Origin: JANXQG01 sp037147235
GTDB lineage: Bacteria; Planctomycetota; Planctomycetia; Pirellulales; Thermoguttaceae
Length of the DNA: 20,048 bases
Reading direction: 5' to 3'
Assembly: GCA_037147235.1 (NCBI GenBank)
Contig: JBAWVO010000095.1
Span: 1-20,048 of the forward strand
Below are positions 7,449 through 15,092 of the stretch, piece after piece. The notes below the pieces were generated by a model. That model was not told where the DNA came from and ran no database searches. It saw only the letters and a program-made list of their open reading frames with translations. Within the stretch, counting starts at the first letter, position 1, and each line of letters begins with the position of its first letter. The translations under genes were made by a program, and so were the position numbers.

Positions 7449-10400
7449 GTGACCGTGGTCGTTGTCGCCGAGAAGCCGTCGGTTGCGCGTGATATTGCGC
7501 AGGTGGTCGGCGCGCGGACAGGGGCACAGGGCTGGCTGCAAGGTAATGGATACGTGATCACGTGGGCGATCGGACACCTCGTGGGATTGGCACAGCCACA
7601 CGAGATAGATCCCGCATGGAAGGCGTGGCGTGCGGAGTCACTGCCAATGCTGCCCGAAAAGTGGCCGCTTGCCGTGCTCGATTCCACAAAGGCTCAGTTT
7701 CGCACCGTCAAGAAGCTCATTTCGGCCCGCGAGGTCGAATATGTGGTTTGTGCCACGGACGCAGGGCGCGAGGGCGAGCTGATTTTCCGCTTCATTTATG
7801 AGGCAGCGGGGTGCCGCAAACCGGTGCGACGGTTGTGGATTTCGTCGCTTACCCCCGGCGCGATCAAGGCCGGGCTTCAGGTGATGAAGGACGGTCGCGT
7901 GTATGACTCATTGGCAGCGGCGGCCCGCGGCCGGGCTCAAGCGGATTGGCTGGTCGGAATGAATCTATCGCGAGCGTACACGATCTCGCATGGCGATACC
8001 CTCTCCGTAGGCCGGGTGCAGACGCCGACGTTGGCGATGCTCGTCGAACGCGAAAAGGAGATCCGTGCATTCGTCCCCGAGACGTACTTTGAAGTCCTCG
8101 GTACCTTTGGTATCACGCCCTATACGGGCACATGGTTCAAGCCCGGTGCAGCTCCGTCCAGCGAGTCCAAACGGCTCCCGCCCGACGAACAGAACGCGCG
8201 GGCCATCGTTGACCGTGTGAAGCTCGCCGGCCGAGGGATCATCGAGTCCATGACGCAGGATAATCGGCGAATGCCGCCCCCACTGCTCTACGATCTCACC
8301 GAGTTGCAGCGGCACGCCAACCGTCTTTGGGGGTTCAGTGCGAAGCGGACGCTCGAAGTCGCGCAGGCATTGTATGAATCAAAGAAACTCATCAGCTATC
8401 CTCGCACCGACAGCAGGCACTTATCGGCGGACGTCGCCGCCACGCTGTTGCAGGTGGTGCAGGCAATCCGAAGTTCCTACGAGGAGCAGATTGCCGACGG
8501 CACGGGCACACGCATGCTGGGGCGGCGGTATGTAGACGATGCAAGTGTTACGGATCACCATGCGATCATCCCGACGACGACGGACCCGACTCGGGTTTCG
8601 CTCAATAGCGATGAACGGCGAATCTACGATCTTATTTGCCGGCGGCTGTTGATGGCGTGGCACGAGGAGCACATCTGGGCGGTGACCACGGTCATTACGG
8701 CGGTGACGTCACGCCAAACCACCCGTGCCGCCAAACCCTCCACGGTCTCTGGCACCGATACCATCATCGACCGCTTTCACACGATTGGCACCGCCGTAGT
8801 CCAGCCCGGATGGAAAGTGCTGGACATTGCCACACGCCAAAAGGATGGCGACGCCGACGAGCAAACCCTTCCAGCGGGCCTCGCCAAAAACGCATCCCAA
8901 CCCGTGCGCGACGTGATCCTGGAGGAAAAACAGACCCGCCCCCCTAAACGGTTCAACGACGCGACTTTGCTGACCGCGATGGAGACGGCAGGCAAGTCGC
9001 TCGACGACAAGGAACTTTCGCGGGCCATGAAGGATTGCGGGCTTGGCACGCCCGCGACACGCGCGGCGATTATTGAGACCCTGATCACGCGTGAATACAT
9101 CGTTCGAGACGGCAAGGCACTGCAATCCACCGACAAGGGCATCCGGCTGATCGACGCAGTCCATCCCGACGTTAAGAGCCCGGCGATGACCGGCCAATGG
9201 GAGGCTCGTCTGCGCGCGATCCACAGGGGTGAGGCTCAGTTAGGGCCGTTCATGACGGGGATCGAGACGTATGTCCGCGAAGTCGTGAATCTCGTACTTT
9301 GCGGGCCACTCGCTACGCCACCAGGAACGCGGACCTTCGAGCACACGCCCGAAACGACAGCCGAACAGCCGGCAATCTCAATTCAACCCCGTCCGCCGCT
9401 TTCGCGAGACATCAAAGAGCTGCTTACGGGCACCTTTGGCCATGCCGATTTCCGCCCGCATCAGGAGGCGGTCTGCAAAGCAGTTCGCGACGGCGAGGAT
9501 GTTCTGCTGGTGATGCCGACCGGGGCGGGCAAGTCACTCTGCTACCAAATCCCGGGCCTGGCGCGCGGCGGGACGACGCTCGTGGTCAGCCCGTTGATCG
9601 CCTTGATGGAGGATCAGGTCACGAAGCTGAAGTTGCTGGGCCTACGGGCGGAACGGATCCACTCCGGTCGATCTCGTACTGAATCGCGTGCCGTATGCAC
9701 GGAATATCTGGCTGGTGGGCTCGACTTTCTTTTTATAGCACCCGAGCGACTGGGTGTGCCGGGCTTCCCCGAGTTCCTCGCTCGCGCCAAGCCCACGCTG
9801 ATCGCCATCGACGAGGCGCACTGCATTTCGCAATGGGGCCACGACTTTCGCCCCGACTACCGCATGCTGGGCCAGAGACTCCCCTCGCTCCGTCCTGCCC
9901 CGGTCATCGCGCTGACCGCAACCGCAACGCCCCTCGTCCAGCGCGACGTCATCGCGCAGCTTGGCCTAAAATCCGACAACCGCTTCATCCACGGCTTCCG
10001 CCGCAGCAACCTCGCCATCGAAGTCGTCGAGGTCCCTCGCCCCGACCGCATGGACATGATCCAGGCATTACTCCAGGATCCCGTGCGCCGACCGGCAATC
10101 GTCTACGCGCCGTCACGCAAGGACGCCGTCACGCTCGCCGAGCAACTCGGTACGGTCATACCCGCAGCCGCCTACCACGCCGGCATGTCTGCAACCGACC
10201 GCGAGAGCGTACAGAATCGCTTCCTCCGTGGCAGCATTGACGTCATGGTCGCGACCGTCGCCTTCGGCATGGGTATCGACAAGGCCGACGTGCGGACCGT
10301 CGCGCACCTCGCACTGCCCCAGACCCTCGAAGGCTACTACCAGGAGATCGGTCGCGCCGGCCGCGATGGCAAGCCCTCTCGCGCCGTCCTGCTCCATTCA

Positions 10401-11405
10401 TACGTCGACCGCATAACCAATGAATTCTTTCATAAGAAGAACTACCCGCCCGTTGCCGATCTGAACGAAATCTTCACTCAGCTCACCTCCGAGCCGCAGC
10501 CGAAGCACTCTCTGCTGGCCCGCACGAAGATGGATGAAGAATTGTTTGACAGCGCACTGGAAAAATTGTGGGTCCACGGAGGCGCGCTCGTCGACCCCGA
10601 CGAATCCGTTCGCCGAGGCGACGATGCGTGGGCACCGTCATACGAAGCACAGGTCGCACACCGGCTCGAACAGTCCGAGCAGATGGGACGCTTCGCTCAA
10701 TCGCACGGTTGCCGCATGGTGTATATCATTCGGCACTTCGGCGATGAAGACGATCACGGCAGCCCCTGTGGAATGTGCGACACATGCGCCTCCTCGGACT
10801 GCGCAGTGCAGGCATTCCACACGCCCACCAACGCCGAGGTTGCCATTATGCGGGCGACGCTCGATGCTCTCGCACAGATGAACAACCAGTCCGTCGGTAC
10901 GCTCCATCGCAACCAAGGTGCTGGGATGGAACGCCACGAGTATGAGTCGCTCGTTTCCTCCCTCGTCCGCGCTGGGATGGTCACCATCCGCGCCGATGTC
11001 TTCGAGAAAGACGGCAAATCAATCCCGTTCCATCGGCTCACACGGACGCGGTTGGGCGAGAACGCAGATACATGCACGCTCACCGCGCTCCAGATCCCGG
11101 TGATACTGAAGTCCCGCGAAAAGAAGCCTCGCTCACGGGCGAAGCCAAAAACACGCTCGAAGAAATACGTCGCACCGGCTGCGCCGCGATCATCGAAGCT
11201 CGACGCAGCACTGCGAGCCTGGCGCACGGACGAGGCAACAAGAAATCGCGTCCCCGCATTCCGCATCATGACCAACAAGGTGCTGGCGGCCATCGCTGCG
11301 TCGCGTCCTGAAGACGAGGCGGCACTACTTGCGGTTCACGGCGTCGGACCGTCGTTGGTTGCGAAGCACGGGCTGAAACTCCTTAAGCTCGTGCGCGACG
11401 CATGA
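7449..11405 (+). CDS. Natural fusion of DNA topoisomerase III (TopB) and RecQ helicase
   Basis: One 1318-aa protein joins two complete enzymes that normally act as separate partners to unlink recombination intermediates and converged forks. Residues 1-150 are the Toprim domain (E8 in AEKPS; metal site in TDAGREGE, 103-110). Residues 155-615 are the type IA topoisomerase core, with catalytic Tyr317 in SYPRTDS. A short linker (about 618-650) leads to RecQ: Walker A MPTGAGKS (689-696), DEAH 788-791 within the RecQ aromatic-rich loop CISQWGHDFRP, and motif VI around QEIGRAGRDG (965-974). The zinc site has all four cysteines (C1088, C1107, C1110, C1113). A winged-helix-like part, a basic linker (1222-1248) and an HRDC-like end (about 1250-1318) follow. 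No catalytic residue is missing. The GTG start follows GGAG at 7438-7441. No internal stop or frameshift separates the halves. Confidence 0.93.
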   Translation: MTVVVVAEKPSVARDIAQVVGARTGAQGWLQGNGYVITWAIGHLVGLAQPHEIDPAWKAWRAESLPMLPEKWPLAVLDSTKAQFRTVKKLISAREVEYVVCATDAGREGELIFRFIYEAAGCRKPVRRLWISSLTPGAIKAGLQVMKDGRVYDSLAAAARGRAQADWLVGMNLSRAYTISHGDTLSVGRVQTPTLAMLVEREKEIRAFVPETYFEVLGTFGITPYTGTWFKPGAAPSSESKRLPPDEQNARAIVDRVKLAGRGIIESMTQDNRRMPPPLLYDLTELQRHANRLWGFSAKRTLEVAQALYESKKLISYPRTDSRHLSADVAATLLQVVQAIRSSYEEQIADGTGTRMLGRRYVDDASVTDHHAIIPTTTDPTRVSLNSDERRIYDLICRRLLMAWHEEHIWAVTTVITAVTSRQTTRAAKPSTVSGTDTIIDRFHTIGTAVVQPGWKVLDIATRQKDGDADEQTLPAGLAKNASQPVRDVILEEKQTRPPKRFNDATLLTAMETAGKSLDDKELSRAMKDCGLGTPATRAAIIETLITREYIVRDGKALQSTDKGIRLIDAVHPDVKSPAMTGQWEARLRAIHRGEAQLGPFMTGIETYVREVVNLVLCGPLATPPGTRTFEHTPETTAEQPAISIQPRPPLSRDIKELLTGTFGHADFRPHQEAVCKAVRDGEDVLLVMPTGAGKSLCYQIPGLARGGTTLVVSPLIALMEDQVTKLKLLGLRAERIHSGRSRTESRAVCTEYLAGGLDFLFIAPERLGVPGFPEFLARAKPTLIAIDEAHCISQWGHDFRPDYRMLGQRLPSLRPAPVIALTATATPLVQRDVIAQLGLKSDNRFIHGFRRSNLAIEVVEVPRPDRMDMIQALLQDPVRRPAIVYAPSRKDAVTLAEQLGTVIPAAAYHAGMSATDRESVQNRFLRGSIDVMVATVAFGMGIDKADVRTVAHLALPQTLEGYYQEIGRAGRDGKPSRAVLLHSYVDRITNEFFHKKNYPPVADLNEIFTQLTSEPQPKHSLLARTKMDEELFDSALEKLWVHGGALVDPDESVRRGDDAWAPSYEAQVAHRLEQSEQMGRFAQSHGCRMVYIIRHFGDEDDHGSPCGMCDTCASSDCAVQAFHTPTNAEVAIMRATLDALAQMNNQSVGTLHRNQGAGMERHEYESLVSSLVRAGMVTIRADVFEKDGKSIPFHRLTRTRLGENADTCTLTALQIPVILKSREKKPRSRAKPKTRSKKYVAPAAPRSSKLDAALRAWRTDEATRNRVPAFRIMTNKVLAAIAASRPEDEAALLAVHGVGPSLVAKHGLKLLKLVRDA

Positions 11406-11425
11406 TCGCCATGGAACCCGCGGCT

Positions 11426-11445
11426 GCCACCGCGTAAACGGTGGC
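11426..11445 (+). other. Hairpin after the TopoIII-RecQ gene
   Basis: GCCACCG (11426-11432) pairs perfectly with CGGTGGC (11439-11445) around a 6-nt loop, 20 bases after the stop. No T-run follows, so transcription termination here is only possible. Confidence 0.35.
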
Positions 11446-11655
11446 GAAACTGTGGCCGACGAATTGGACGTGGACGAGTGACGGCGTGGACAAATATATT
11501 GAAACCAAGGTCTTGCGGCTGGCGTCCCTGCGACGAGATCAGGCCCGATGAGGCCGAATAGGGCTTGCATTTCCCGCCAAAATCGCTCTAATCACGCAAT
11601 CCTCTGCGGATAAATACCTTATTTTACCTATCGCCCCACACGGAGAAGATGAACG

Positions 11656-11988
11656 ATGGCCAAAGAAGTCACCCCAAAGAAACCCCTGACCAAGACCGAA
11701 CTGCTCGCCAACATTGCCGCCGTCACCGAACTGCCCAAGACGCAGGTGGCCGCAGTGCTGAATGCCCTGACTGCCGAAATCCAGACGAGCCTCGGCAAAA
11801 AAGGTGCTGGGGCGATCACGATCCCCGGCCTCTTGAAGATCGAGAAGAAGCAGGTTCCAGCCCGTAAGGCCGAGAAGGGCGTTCCGAATCCGTTCAAGCC
11901 CGGCGAACTGATGGATCGTCCGGCCAAGCCCGCCTGTAGCAAGGTGAAGGTGCGGGCGTTGAAGATGTTGAAAGATATGGCGAAGTAG
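11656..11988 (+). CDS. HU/IHF-family DNA-binding protein
   Basis: The 110-aa protein belongs to the histone-like HU/IHF family, small dimeric proteins that bend and compact DNA in the nucleoid. It shows the N-terminal helices (LTKTELLANIAAVTELPKTQ, VAAVLNALTAEIQTSLGK), the turn before the beta sheet (GAGAITIPGLLKIEKKQV), and the DNA-binding arm region with a proline (PNPFKPGELMDRPAKPA) followed by the last helix (KVKVRALKMLKDMAK). It is about 20 residues longer than a 90-aa HU, with a short basic N-terminal extension (MAKEVTPKKP). GGAGAAG at 11642-11648 fixes the ATG at 11656. It follows the TopoIII-RecQ gene by 250 bp, so it may have its own promoter. HU versus IHF-like cannot be decided. 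Confidence 0.93.
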   Translation: MAKEVTPKKPLTKTELLANIAAVTELPKTQVAAVLNALTAEIQTSLGKKGAGAITIPGLLKIEKKQVPARKAEKGVPNPFKPGELMDRPAKPACSKVKVRALKMLKDMAK

Positions 11989-12017
11989 CGGCGATTCTGG
12001 CGGGCCGCAGCCGTAGT

Positions 12018-12096
12018 GTAAGGTCGGGAAAATCGTCCAAGTGTCCAACCCCAGCCCAATTTTGGACGGGTTGGAAGCAGTTTCCCGACCTTCTTA
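12018..12096. repeat. Long imperfect inverted repeat between convergent genes
   Basis: GGTCGGGAAA (12022-12031) pairs with TTTCCCGACC (12081-12090), and CCAACCC (12045-12051) pairs with GGGTTGG (12068-12074) inside it. Outer TGTAA/TTACA arms extend the fold. It lies between the stops of the HU gene (+) and the small membrane protein (-), where a bidirectional terminator would be expected, but no clean U-run follows either arm. Confidence 0.6.
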
Positions 12097-12123
12097 CATC
12101 GGTTGCAAACTATATTTCCGACA

Positions 12124-12354
12124 TCACTTCTCGGCCTTCACCTTGCCCTCAAGTTCCTTTATCTCTTCCTTGACCTTCTGCTTCGCTTCCCTGACATCTG
12201 ACTTCACCTTGCCTTTGTCGACCGACAGGTTGACGTTGACTTTGTCGCCCTCAGCGTCGCGGTTGTGGCTCGTCAGGCTGAACCATCCTCGGTAAAAACC
12301 GAATCCAGCCAAGCTGATCAAAAGCACGACCACCACTTTAATCAATGAACGCAT
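12124..12354 (-). CDS. Small single-pass membrane protein with charged C-terminal coil
   Basis: The 76-aa protein has one N-terminal membrane helix (residues 4-20, LIKVVVVLLISLAGFGF) followed by YRGWF and a highly charged tail (DKVNVNLSVDKGKVKSDVRE, KQKVKEEIKELEGKVKAEK) that should form an extended helix or coiled coil. It therefore looks like an inner-membrane anchor with a soluble coil. The start at 12354 is chosen over the longer in-frame start at 12420 because AAAGGAAA (complement of 12361-12368) lies 6 nt upstream and the 22 extra residues are unlike the rest. I recall similar short proteins in planctomycetes, with no known function. It converges on the HU gene across the inverted repeat. 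Confidence 0.75.
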   Translation of the reverse strand: MRSLIKVVVVLLISLAGFGFYRGWFSLTSHNRDAEGDKVNVNLSVDKGKVKSDVREAKQKVKEEIKELEGKVKAEK

Positions 12355-12417
12355 GATAGGTTTCCTTTGTTTGCCGTAGTCGTTGGGTTGCCATGATATT
12401 ATATTCGTTGCAGCACC

Positions 12418-12433
12418 CACCCGTAACCGGGTG
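12418..12433. other. Small GC-rich hairpin
   Basis: CACCCG (12418-12423) pairs with CGGGTG (12428-12433) around TAAC, upstream of the small membrane protein on its strand. It could be part of that gene's leader or a dispersed repeat; there is no evidence for either. Confidence 0.3.
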
Positions 12434-12784
12434 CCCCGCTACGCTTTCTTAGATCGCGTCTGACGGCCGAAGCTGGCAGGGTGCCCATTCCGCCGCACAA
12501 TCAGAAATCGGGCACAGTTCCACCCTTTCCCGAAAACAACGCCAATTTAACCGGCAGAAGAGCGCGCCAGCCGAATTTTTTCGGGGGGTATTTGCAATCT
12601 GGCATCTTTCTTGTGTAAATTGCAAGGTGTCTCTGCTTTCGGGCTGAGGCGAATGAATTCATGTAAAAACCCGTGGAGACGATGAATCCGGCCGCTTGAC
12701 GGCCATGATTGATACATTTTGACGACGCGCGAGCGTCCAAAACTGCTTTACCCAAAACGACCAACCTGAGCCTCGGCTCTTGAA
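12434..12784. other. Non-coding stretch, no gene seen
   Basis: About 350 bp without a convincing coding frame on either strand. It holds small inverted repeats (GGCCG/CGGCC at 12690-12704; GAGC/GCTC near 12768-12779) and TTGACG boxes at 12696 and 12719 that lack well-placed -10 boxes. It is the natural place to look for the promoter of the candidate RNA that follows. Confidence 0.4.
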
Positions 12785-12898
12785 GTATAGAAGCAGCCTC
12801 TGGACCGCGCCCCGTGAGAACGGGGCGTCGGCCATGCTATTCTATACTGCCCCTTGGTAGGGGTTGGGTGAGCGGCATCGGTTCGACGCCTTTTTTTT
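12785..12898 (+). ncRNA. Candidate structured RNA with intrinsic terminator
   Basis: Three hairpins lie in a row. The first (12785-12847) is a long stem with internal loops: GTATAGAA pairs with TTCTATAC at its base, and CGCCCCGT pairs perfectly with ACGGGGCG at its tip, closed by GAGA, a GNRA tetraloop. The second is CCCC/GGGG (12850-12863). The third (12874-12890) is a 7-bp stem with one mismatch followed directly by T8 (12891-12898), a textbook intrinsic terminator. This could be a small RNA, or a leader/riboswitch for the lipoprotein gene starting 215 bp further on. I cannot match it to 6S, SRP, tmRNA or a riboswitch class I know. Confidence 0.55.
12874..12898 (+). terminator. Intrinsic terminator
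   Basis: GGCATCG (12874-12880), loop GTT, CGACGCC (12884-12890), then eight T residues (12891-12898). The stem has one A-C mismatch. It is the clearest terminator in the window and closes the candidate RNA. Confidence 0.65.
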
Positions 12899-13113
12899 AA
12901 TGGAAAGGCGAGCAATGTTCTCGCAACAAATCAAAATTCACTACCGGTTGCCAAACGGTAAACCCAAGAGGGTTTGTGCGTTGCCATCTTCAGCATGTTC
13001 CGACCGCCCCGTTTCTCGGGCCGATCTTTCTATTTCCTGCGGCGGGGTTTTCCCTGTCGTCGTTTCGATTCCAGGGCGACTTGTTCGCTCGCAATTTGAA
13101 AAGGTAGCGTGCT
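12899..13113. other. Gap before the SAF/CpaB-like lipoprotein gene
   Basis: These 215 bp carry a weak open frame from an ATG at 12915 (AAAGG upstream) that overlaps the next gene and has no recognisable content. I do not call it. AAGG at 13101-13104 precedes the ATG at 13114. Confidence 0.4.
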
Positions 13114-13938
13114 ATGAAAAATGTGAATCTGATTGCGTCCTTGTCCGTAGCGATGCTTGGTCTAGTGTCCGTGCTAATCACCGTTGCCGGATGTTCACCA
13201 ACCGCCACGCAGACGCCTGTGCAGGTCGCTCCTGAGCCGGTCGCTGAGGCACCGCCGCCGCCAATGGCTACCCTGTTGATTGTGCAAAGCAATTTGGTTG
13301 CCGATGCGCGAATCCGCGAACAAGATGTGGGGCAGGTAGCGGAGTCTTTGGAGAAGCCGAATAAGAGGAATGTTCCGCTGGAAAAGGTATTCAAGTCCAA
13401 GCAGCAGGCCGTTGGCCGGATTCTCAAAAAATCGAAGTCTGCCGGTTCGTGGTTGACCGAGGAGGATTTTTACGAAGTGGGCAAAGGACCGCAACTCAAA
13501 CTCAAAGAGGGGCATCGCGCGGTCACAGTGCGGATCGACGATCCGGCCATTTCCGGCAGCATCATCCGTACTGGCTGCCTGGTTGACGTGATATTGACGG
13601 CCGAAAATCCCGATGACTCCACCAAGCTGACGCGGCGATTGGTGTCCGGAGTTGAAGTGCTTAGCCCGCCGGTAAGCGATGGTGGGATGCCGAACTCGGT
13701 GACCTCGGCTTCGGATACTTCTTCAACGGTCACGCAACCACGTCCGCCAAAACACCCTATTACTCAAAAAACACGAGAGTTATTCACTAACCCCACTACA
13801 ACAGGAGATCCATTATGTATGTTATCCCGATTCTCTGGTGGCTGGCTTGTATTCCGTTGGGCCGTGCTGTTGCTCCGAAATCGCAAGCTTACCTTGGCGG
13901 ATTGCTCGGGTTCATGTTCGGGCCTTTGGGCGTCCTGA
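13114..13938 (+). CDS. SAF/CpaB-like lipoprotein with run-on C-terminus
   Basis: The N-terminus is a lipoprotein signal peptide (hydrophobic core, residues 8-24, then lipobox V-A-G-C27), followed by a proline-rich linker (30-50). Residues 51-120 resemble a SAF domain (MATLLIVQSNLVADARIREQ) and 131-185 resemble the CpaB/RcpC core (GHRAVTVRIDDPAISGSIIR, CLVDVILTAENPDD, RLVSGVEVL). CpaB proteins help assemble Flp/Tad pili in the envelope. This one differs: it is lipidated and lacks the usual C-terminal part. From about residue 234 the frame runs over the next gene, which starts at 13815 with a strong ribosome-binding site, so the last 40 residues are probably not native. A lost stop or frameshift near 13760-13815 is likely. 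No other pilus genes are in the window. The pilus link rests on the domain resemblance alone. Confidence 0.6.
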   Translation: MKNVNLIASLSVAMLGLVSVLITVAGCSPTATQTPVQVAPEPVAEAPPPPMATLLIVQSNLVADARIREQDVGQVAESLEKPNKRNVPLEKVFKSKQQAVGRILKKSKSAGSWLTEEDFYEVGKGPQLKLKEGHRAVTVRIDDPAISGSIIRTGCLVDVILTAENPDDSTKLTRRLVSGVEVLSPPVSDGGMPNSVTSASDTSSTVTQPRPPKHPITQKTRELFTNPTTTGDPLCMLSRFSGGWLVFRWAVLLLRNRKLTLADCSGSCSGLWAS

Positions 13939-14011
13939 TTGCGACGCAGCTTCGCGACGACTTATCGAGACCTTGTTCAATGCATGATTTGCCGCCGCCA
14001 CCAAAACACCC
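13744..14011 (+). repeat. Paired 14-bp repeat encoding PPKHP in two genes
   Basis: CCGCCAAAACACCC (13744-13757) and CCACCAAAACACCC (13998-14011) differ at one base. Each encodes P-P-K-H-P in the frame of its own gene, near the point where that gene's plausible sequence ends. Confidence 0.6.
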
Positions 14012-14186
14012 GAAAGGAAAGCATGGTCCGCATCAATCCCATCTCTCGCTTCGACGTGCCCGACACGACCTGGTCCTGGACGATCGCTTGCCAAAAGGAG
14101 AGCGAGCTAGCCAGTCGCCGCATCACGGGCAATTATGGAAGGCGGCCTCAGTACCGTCTCAGGGCCGGGCATGTCTTAAACCATGA
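13815..14186 (+). CDS. Small membrane protein, C-terminal half doubtful
   Basis: AGGAG (13803-13807) sits 7 nt before the ATG. The first 47 or so residues look real: two short hydrophobic helices (MYVIPILWWLACIPLGRAVA and YLGGLLGFMFGPLGVLIATQ) separated by a short polar turn, a pattern common in tiny two-helix bacterial membrane proteins. After PPPPKHPKGKHG (about residue 61 on) the sequence becomes basic and compositionally random and overlaps another frame starting at 14023. The natural end is therefore probably near 14010 and may have been lost by frameshift. It overlaps the last 124 bp of the lipoprotein frame. Function unknown. Confidence 0.5.
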   Translation: MYVIPILWWLACIPLGRAVAPKSQAYLGGLLGFMFGPLGVLIATQLRDDLSRPCSMHDLPPPPKHPKGKHGPHQSHLSLRRARHDLVLDDRLPKGERASQSPHHGQLWKAASVPSQGRACLKP

Positions 14187-14247
14187 TAGCTGGGCCGGAG
14201 CAGGCCGAAGAGTTTTCGCGACTCAGGCCGCGGCCACGCCACCGTAG
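14023..14247 (+). CDS. Doubtful 74-aa open frame
   Basis: The ATG follows AAAGGAAA (14013-14020) and opens with MVRINPISRFDVPDTTWSWT, which looks like genuine coding sequence, but the rest has no recognisable feature. It ends inside the last 25 bases of the oppositely oriented epimerase gene and overlaps the doubtful tail of the preceding frame, so only one of the two can be right over 14023-14186. It may be a decayed gene. Confidence 0.3.
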   Translation: MVRINPISRFDVPDTTWSWTIACQKESELASRRITGNYGRRPQYRLRAGHVLNHDSWAGAGRRVFATQAAATPP

Positions 14248-15092
14248 ACTCGCTGGTAAACGCCCTTCAGGAATGCGAGACCATTGGTGGCAAGCTGCTC
14301 CGGCGTTTCGGCCAGTTTGCGCCAGATGCAGCACAGCTTGGCGATGGCGGGCATGTCGGGATCGAAACTCTCGATGGTGATACAGCCGTCGTAGCCGACG
14401 TCGCGCAGCGCGGTGAAGAACTCTTCCCAGTGCATCAGTCCGGAGCCGGGAATGCCACGCTGGTTTTCGCAGGCGTGGACGTAGCCCAGGTACGGCCCTG
14501 CTTCGAGCACGGCGGCGCGGATGTTCTCTTCCTCGCGGATCATGTGGAACGTGTCCAGGTGCACCTTCACGTTGGGTACGCCCACTTCCTGAATGAACCG
14601 CACGGCGTCGCGAGTCACGTTGATGAAGTGCGACTCGAAGCGGTTGACGGGCTCGATGCCGAGAATCAGGTTGGAGGTGGAACGAGCATATTCGGCGATG
14701 CGGCGATAGTTCTCCACTCCCCAGTTCCACTCATCTTCGGTGCGAGGCCGTCCGGTGAGATAGCCCCAGCCGCAGTAGATCATGCCGCCGAAAACTTCCG
14801 AGCCCGCCTCATTGGCGAGATCAATCAGTTTCTTGGAGAACTCCACTCCCCGCTCGCGCACTGCCTCGTCGGGAGAAATGATGTTGTATTCGGCGGGCAT
14901 GCCGTAGCCCAGGTTGACTGTCAGGCCGAGGTCCGAGGCGGCGCGCTTCACCTTCGCTGCGGGGAAGCCGTCCGGAATGAACGGGATGATCTCGATGGCG
15001 TCGAAGCCCATCTGCTTGCACTTGTCCAGCAGCGGTAGGTCCGAATCATAAAAGGTCTCTGTGAAGAGCAGTGTGTGGATTCCGAATTTCAT
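14223..15092 (-). CDS. Sugar isomerase/epimerase, ketose 3-epimerase-like TIM barrel
   Basis: The 289-aa protein is a cytoplasmic (beta/alpha)8 enzyme of the xylose-isomerase-like superfamily, closest in pattern to D-tagatose/D-psicose 3-epimerases, which move the C3 hydroxyl of free ketoses using a bound divalent metal. The four metal ligands of that family are all present: E147 (GIEPVNRFE), D180 (HLDTFHM), H206 (VHACENQRG) and E241 (TIESFDP), each spaced as in characterised enzymes. The N-terminus MKFGIHTLLFTE is the usual first strand, and GGMIYCGWGYLTGRP supports substrate binding. GGAG (complement of 15101-15104) lies 8 nt before the start. It appears monocistronic. Substrate is uncertain; related enzymes include hydroxypyruvate isomerase and inositol-pathway isomerases. 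Confidence 0.88.
   Translation of the reverse strand: MKFGIHTLLFTETFYDSDLPLLDKCKQMGFDAIEIIPFIPDGFPAAKVKRAASDLGLTVNLGYGMPAEYNIISPDEAVRERGVEFSKKLIDLANEAGSEVFGGMIYCGWGYLTGRPRTEDEWNWGVENYRRIAEYARSTSNLILGIEPVNRFESHFINVTRDAVRFIQEVGVPNVKVHLDTFHMIREEENIRAAVLEAGPYLGYVHACENQRGIPGSGLMHWEEFFTALRDVGYDGCITIESFDPDMPAIAKLCCIWRKLAETPEQLATNGLAFLKGVYQRVYGGVAAA

Noticed and set aside
7551..7780. Possible loss of an acidic metal ligand in the topoisomerase (TDAGREGE instead of TDxDREGE)
   Set aside because: To my knowledge many bacterial TopB proteins naturally carry DAGRE here, so this is not evidence of inactivity.
12501..12764. Reverse-strand frame of 87 codons upstream of the RNA candidate
   Set aside because: Composition resembles random translation, with no ribosome-binding site or motif seen.
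12785..12898. Assignment of the structured region as SRP RNA, 6S RNA or a tRNA
   Set aside because: It contains AAGCAGCC and GGTTCGA by chance, but lacks the surrounding conserved SRP loop, the 6S bubble and a tRNA acceptor/anticodon layout.
12864..13235. Open frame of 123 codons before and overlapping the lipoprotein gene
   Set aside because: It starts within the candidate RNA terminator region, overlaps the start of a gene with a good signal peptide, and its sequence looks random. An internal ATG at 12915 has a weak ribosome-binding site but no better content.
14430..15038. Forward frame of 202 codons opposite the epimerase
   Set aside because: It is antisense to a gene with all four metal ligands in place.
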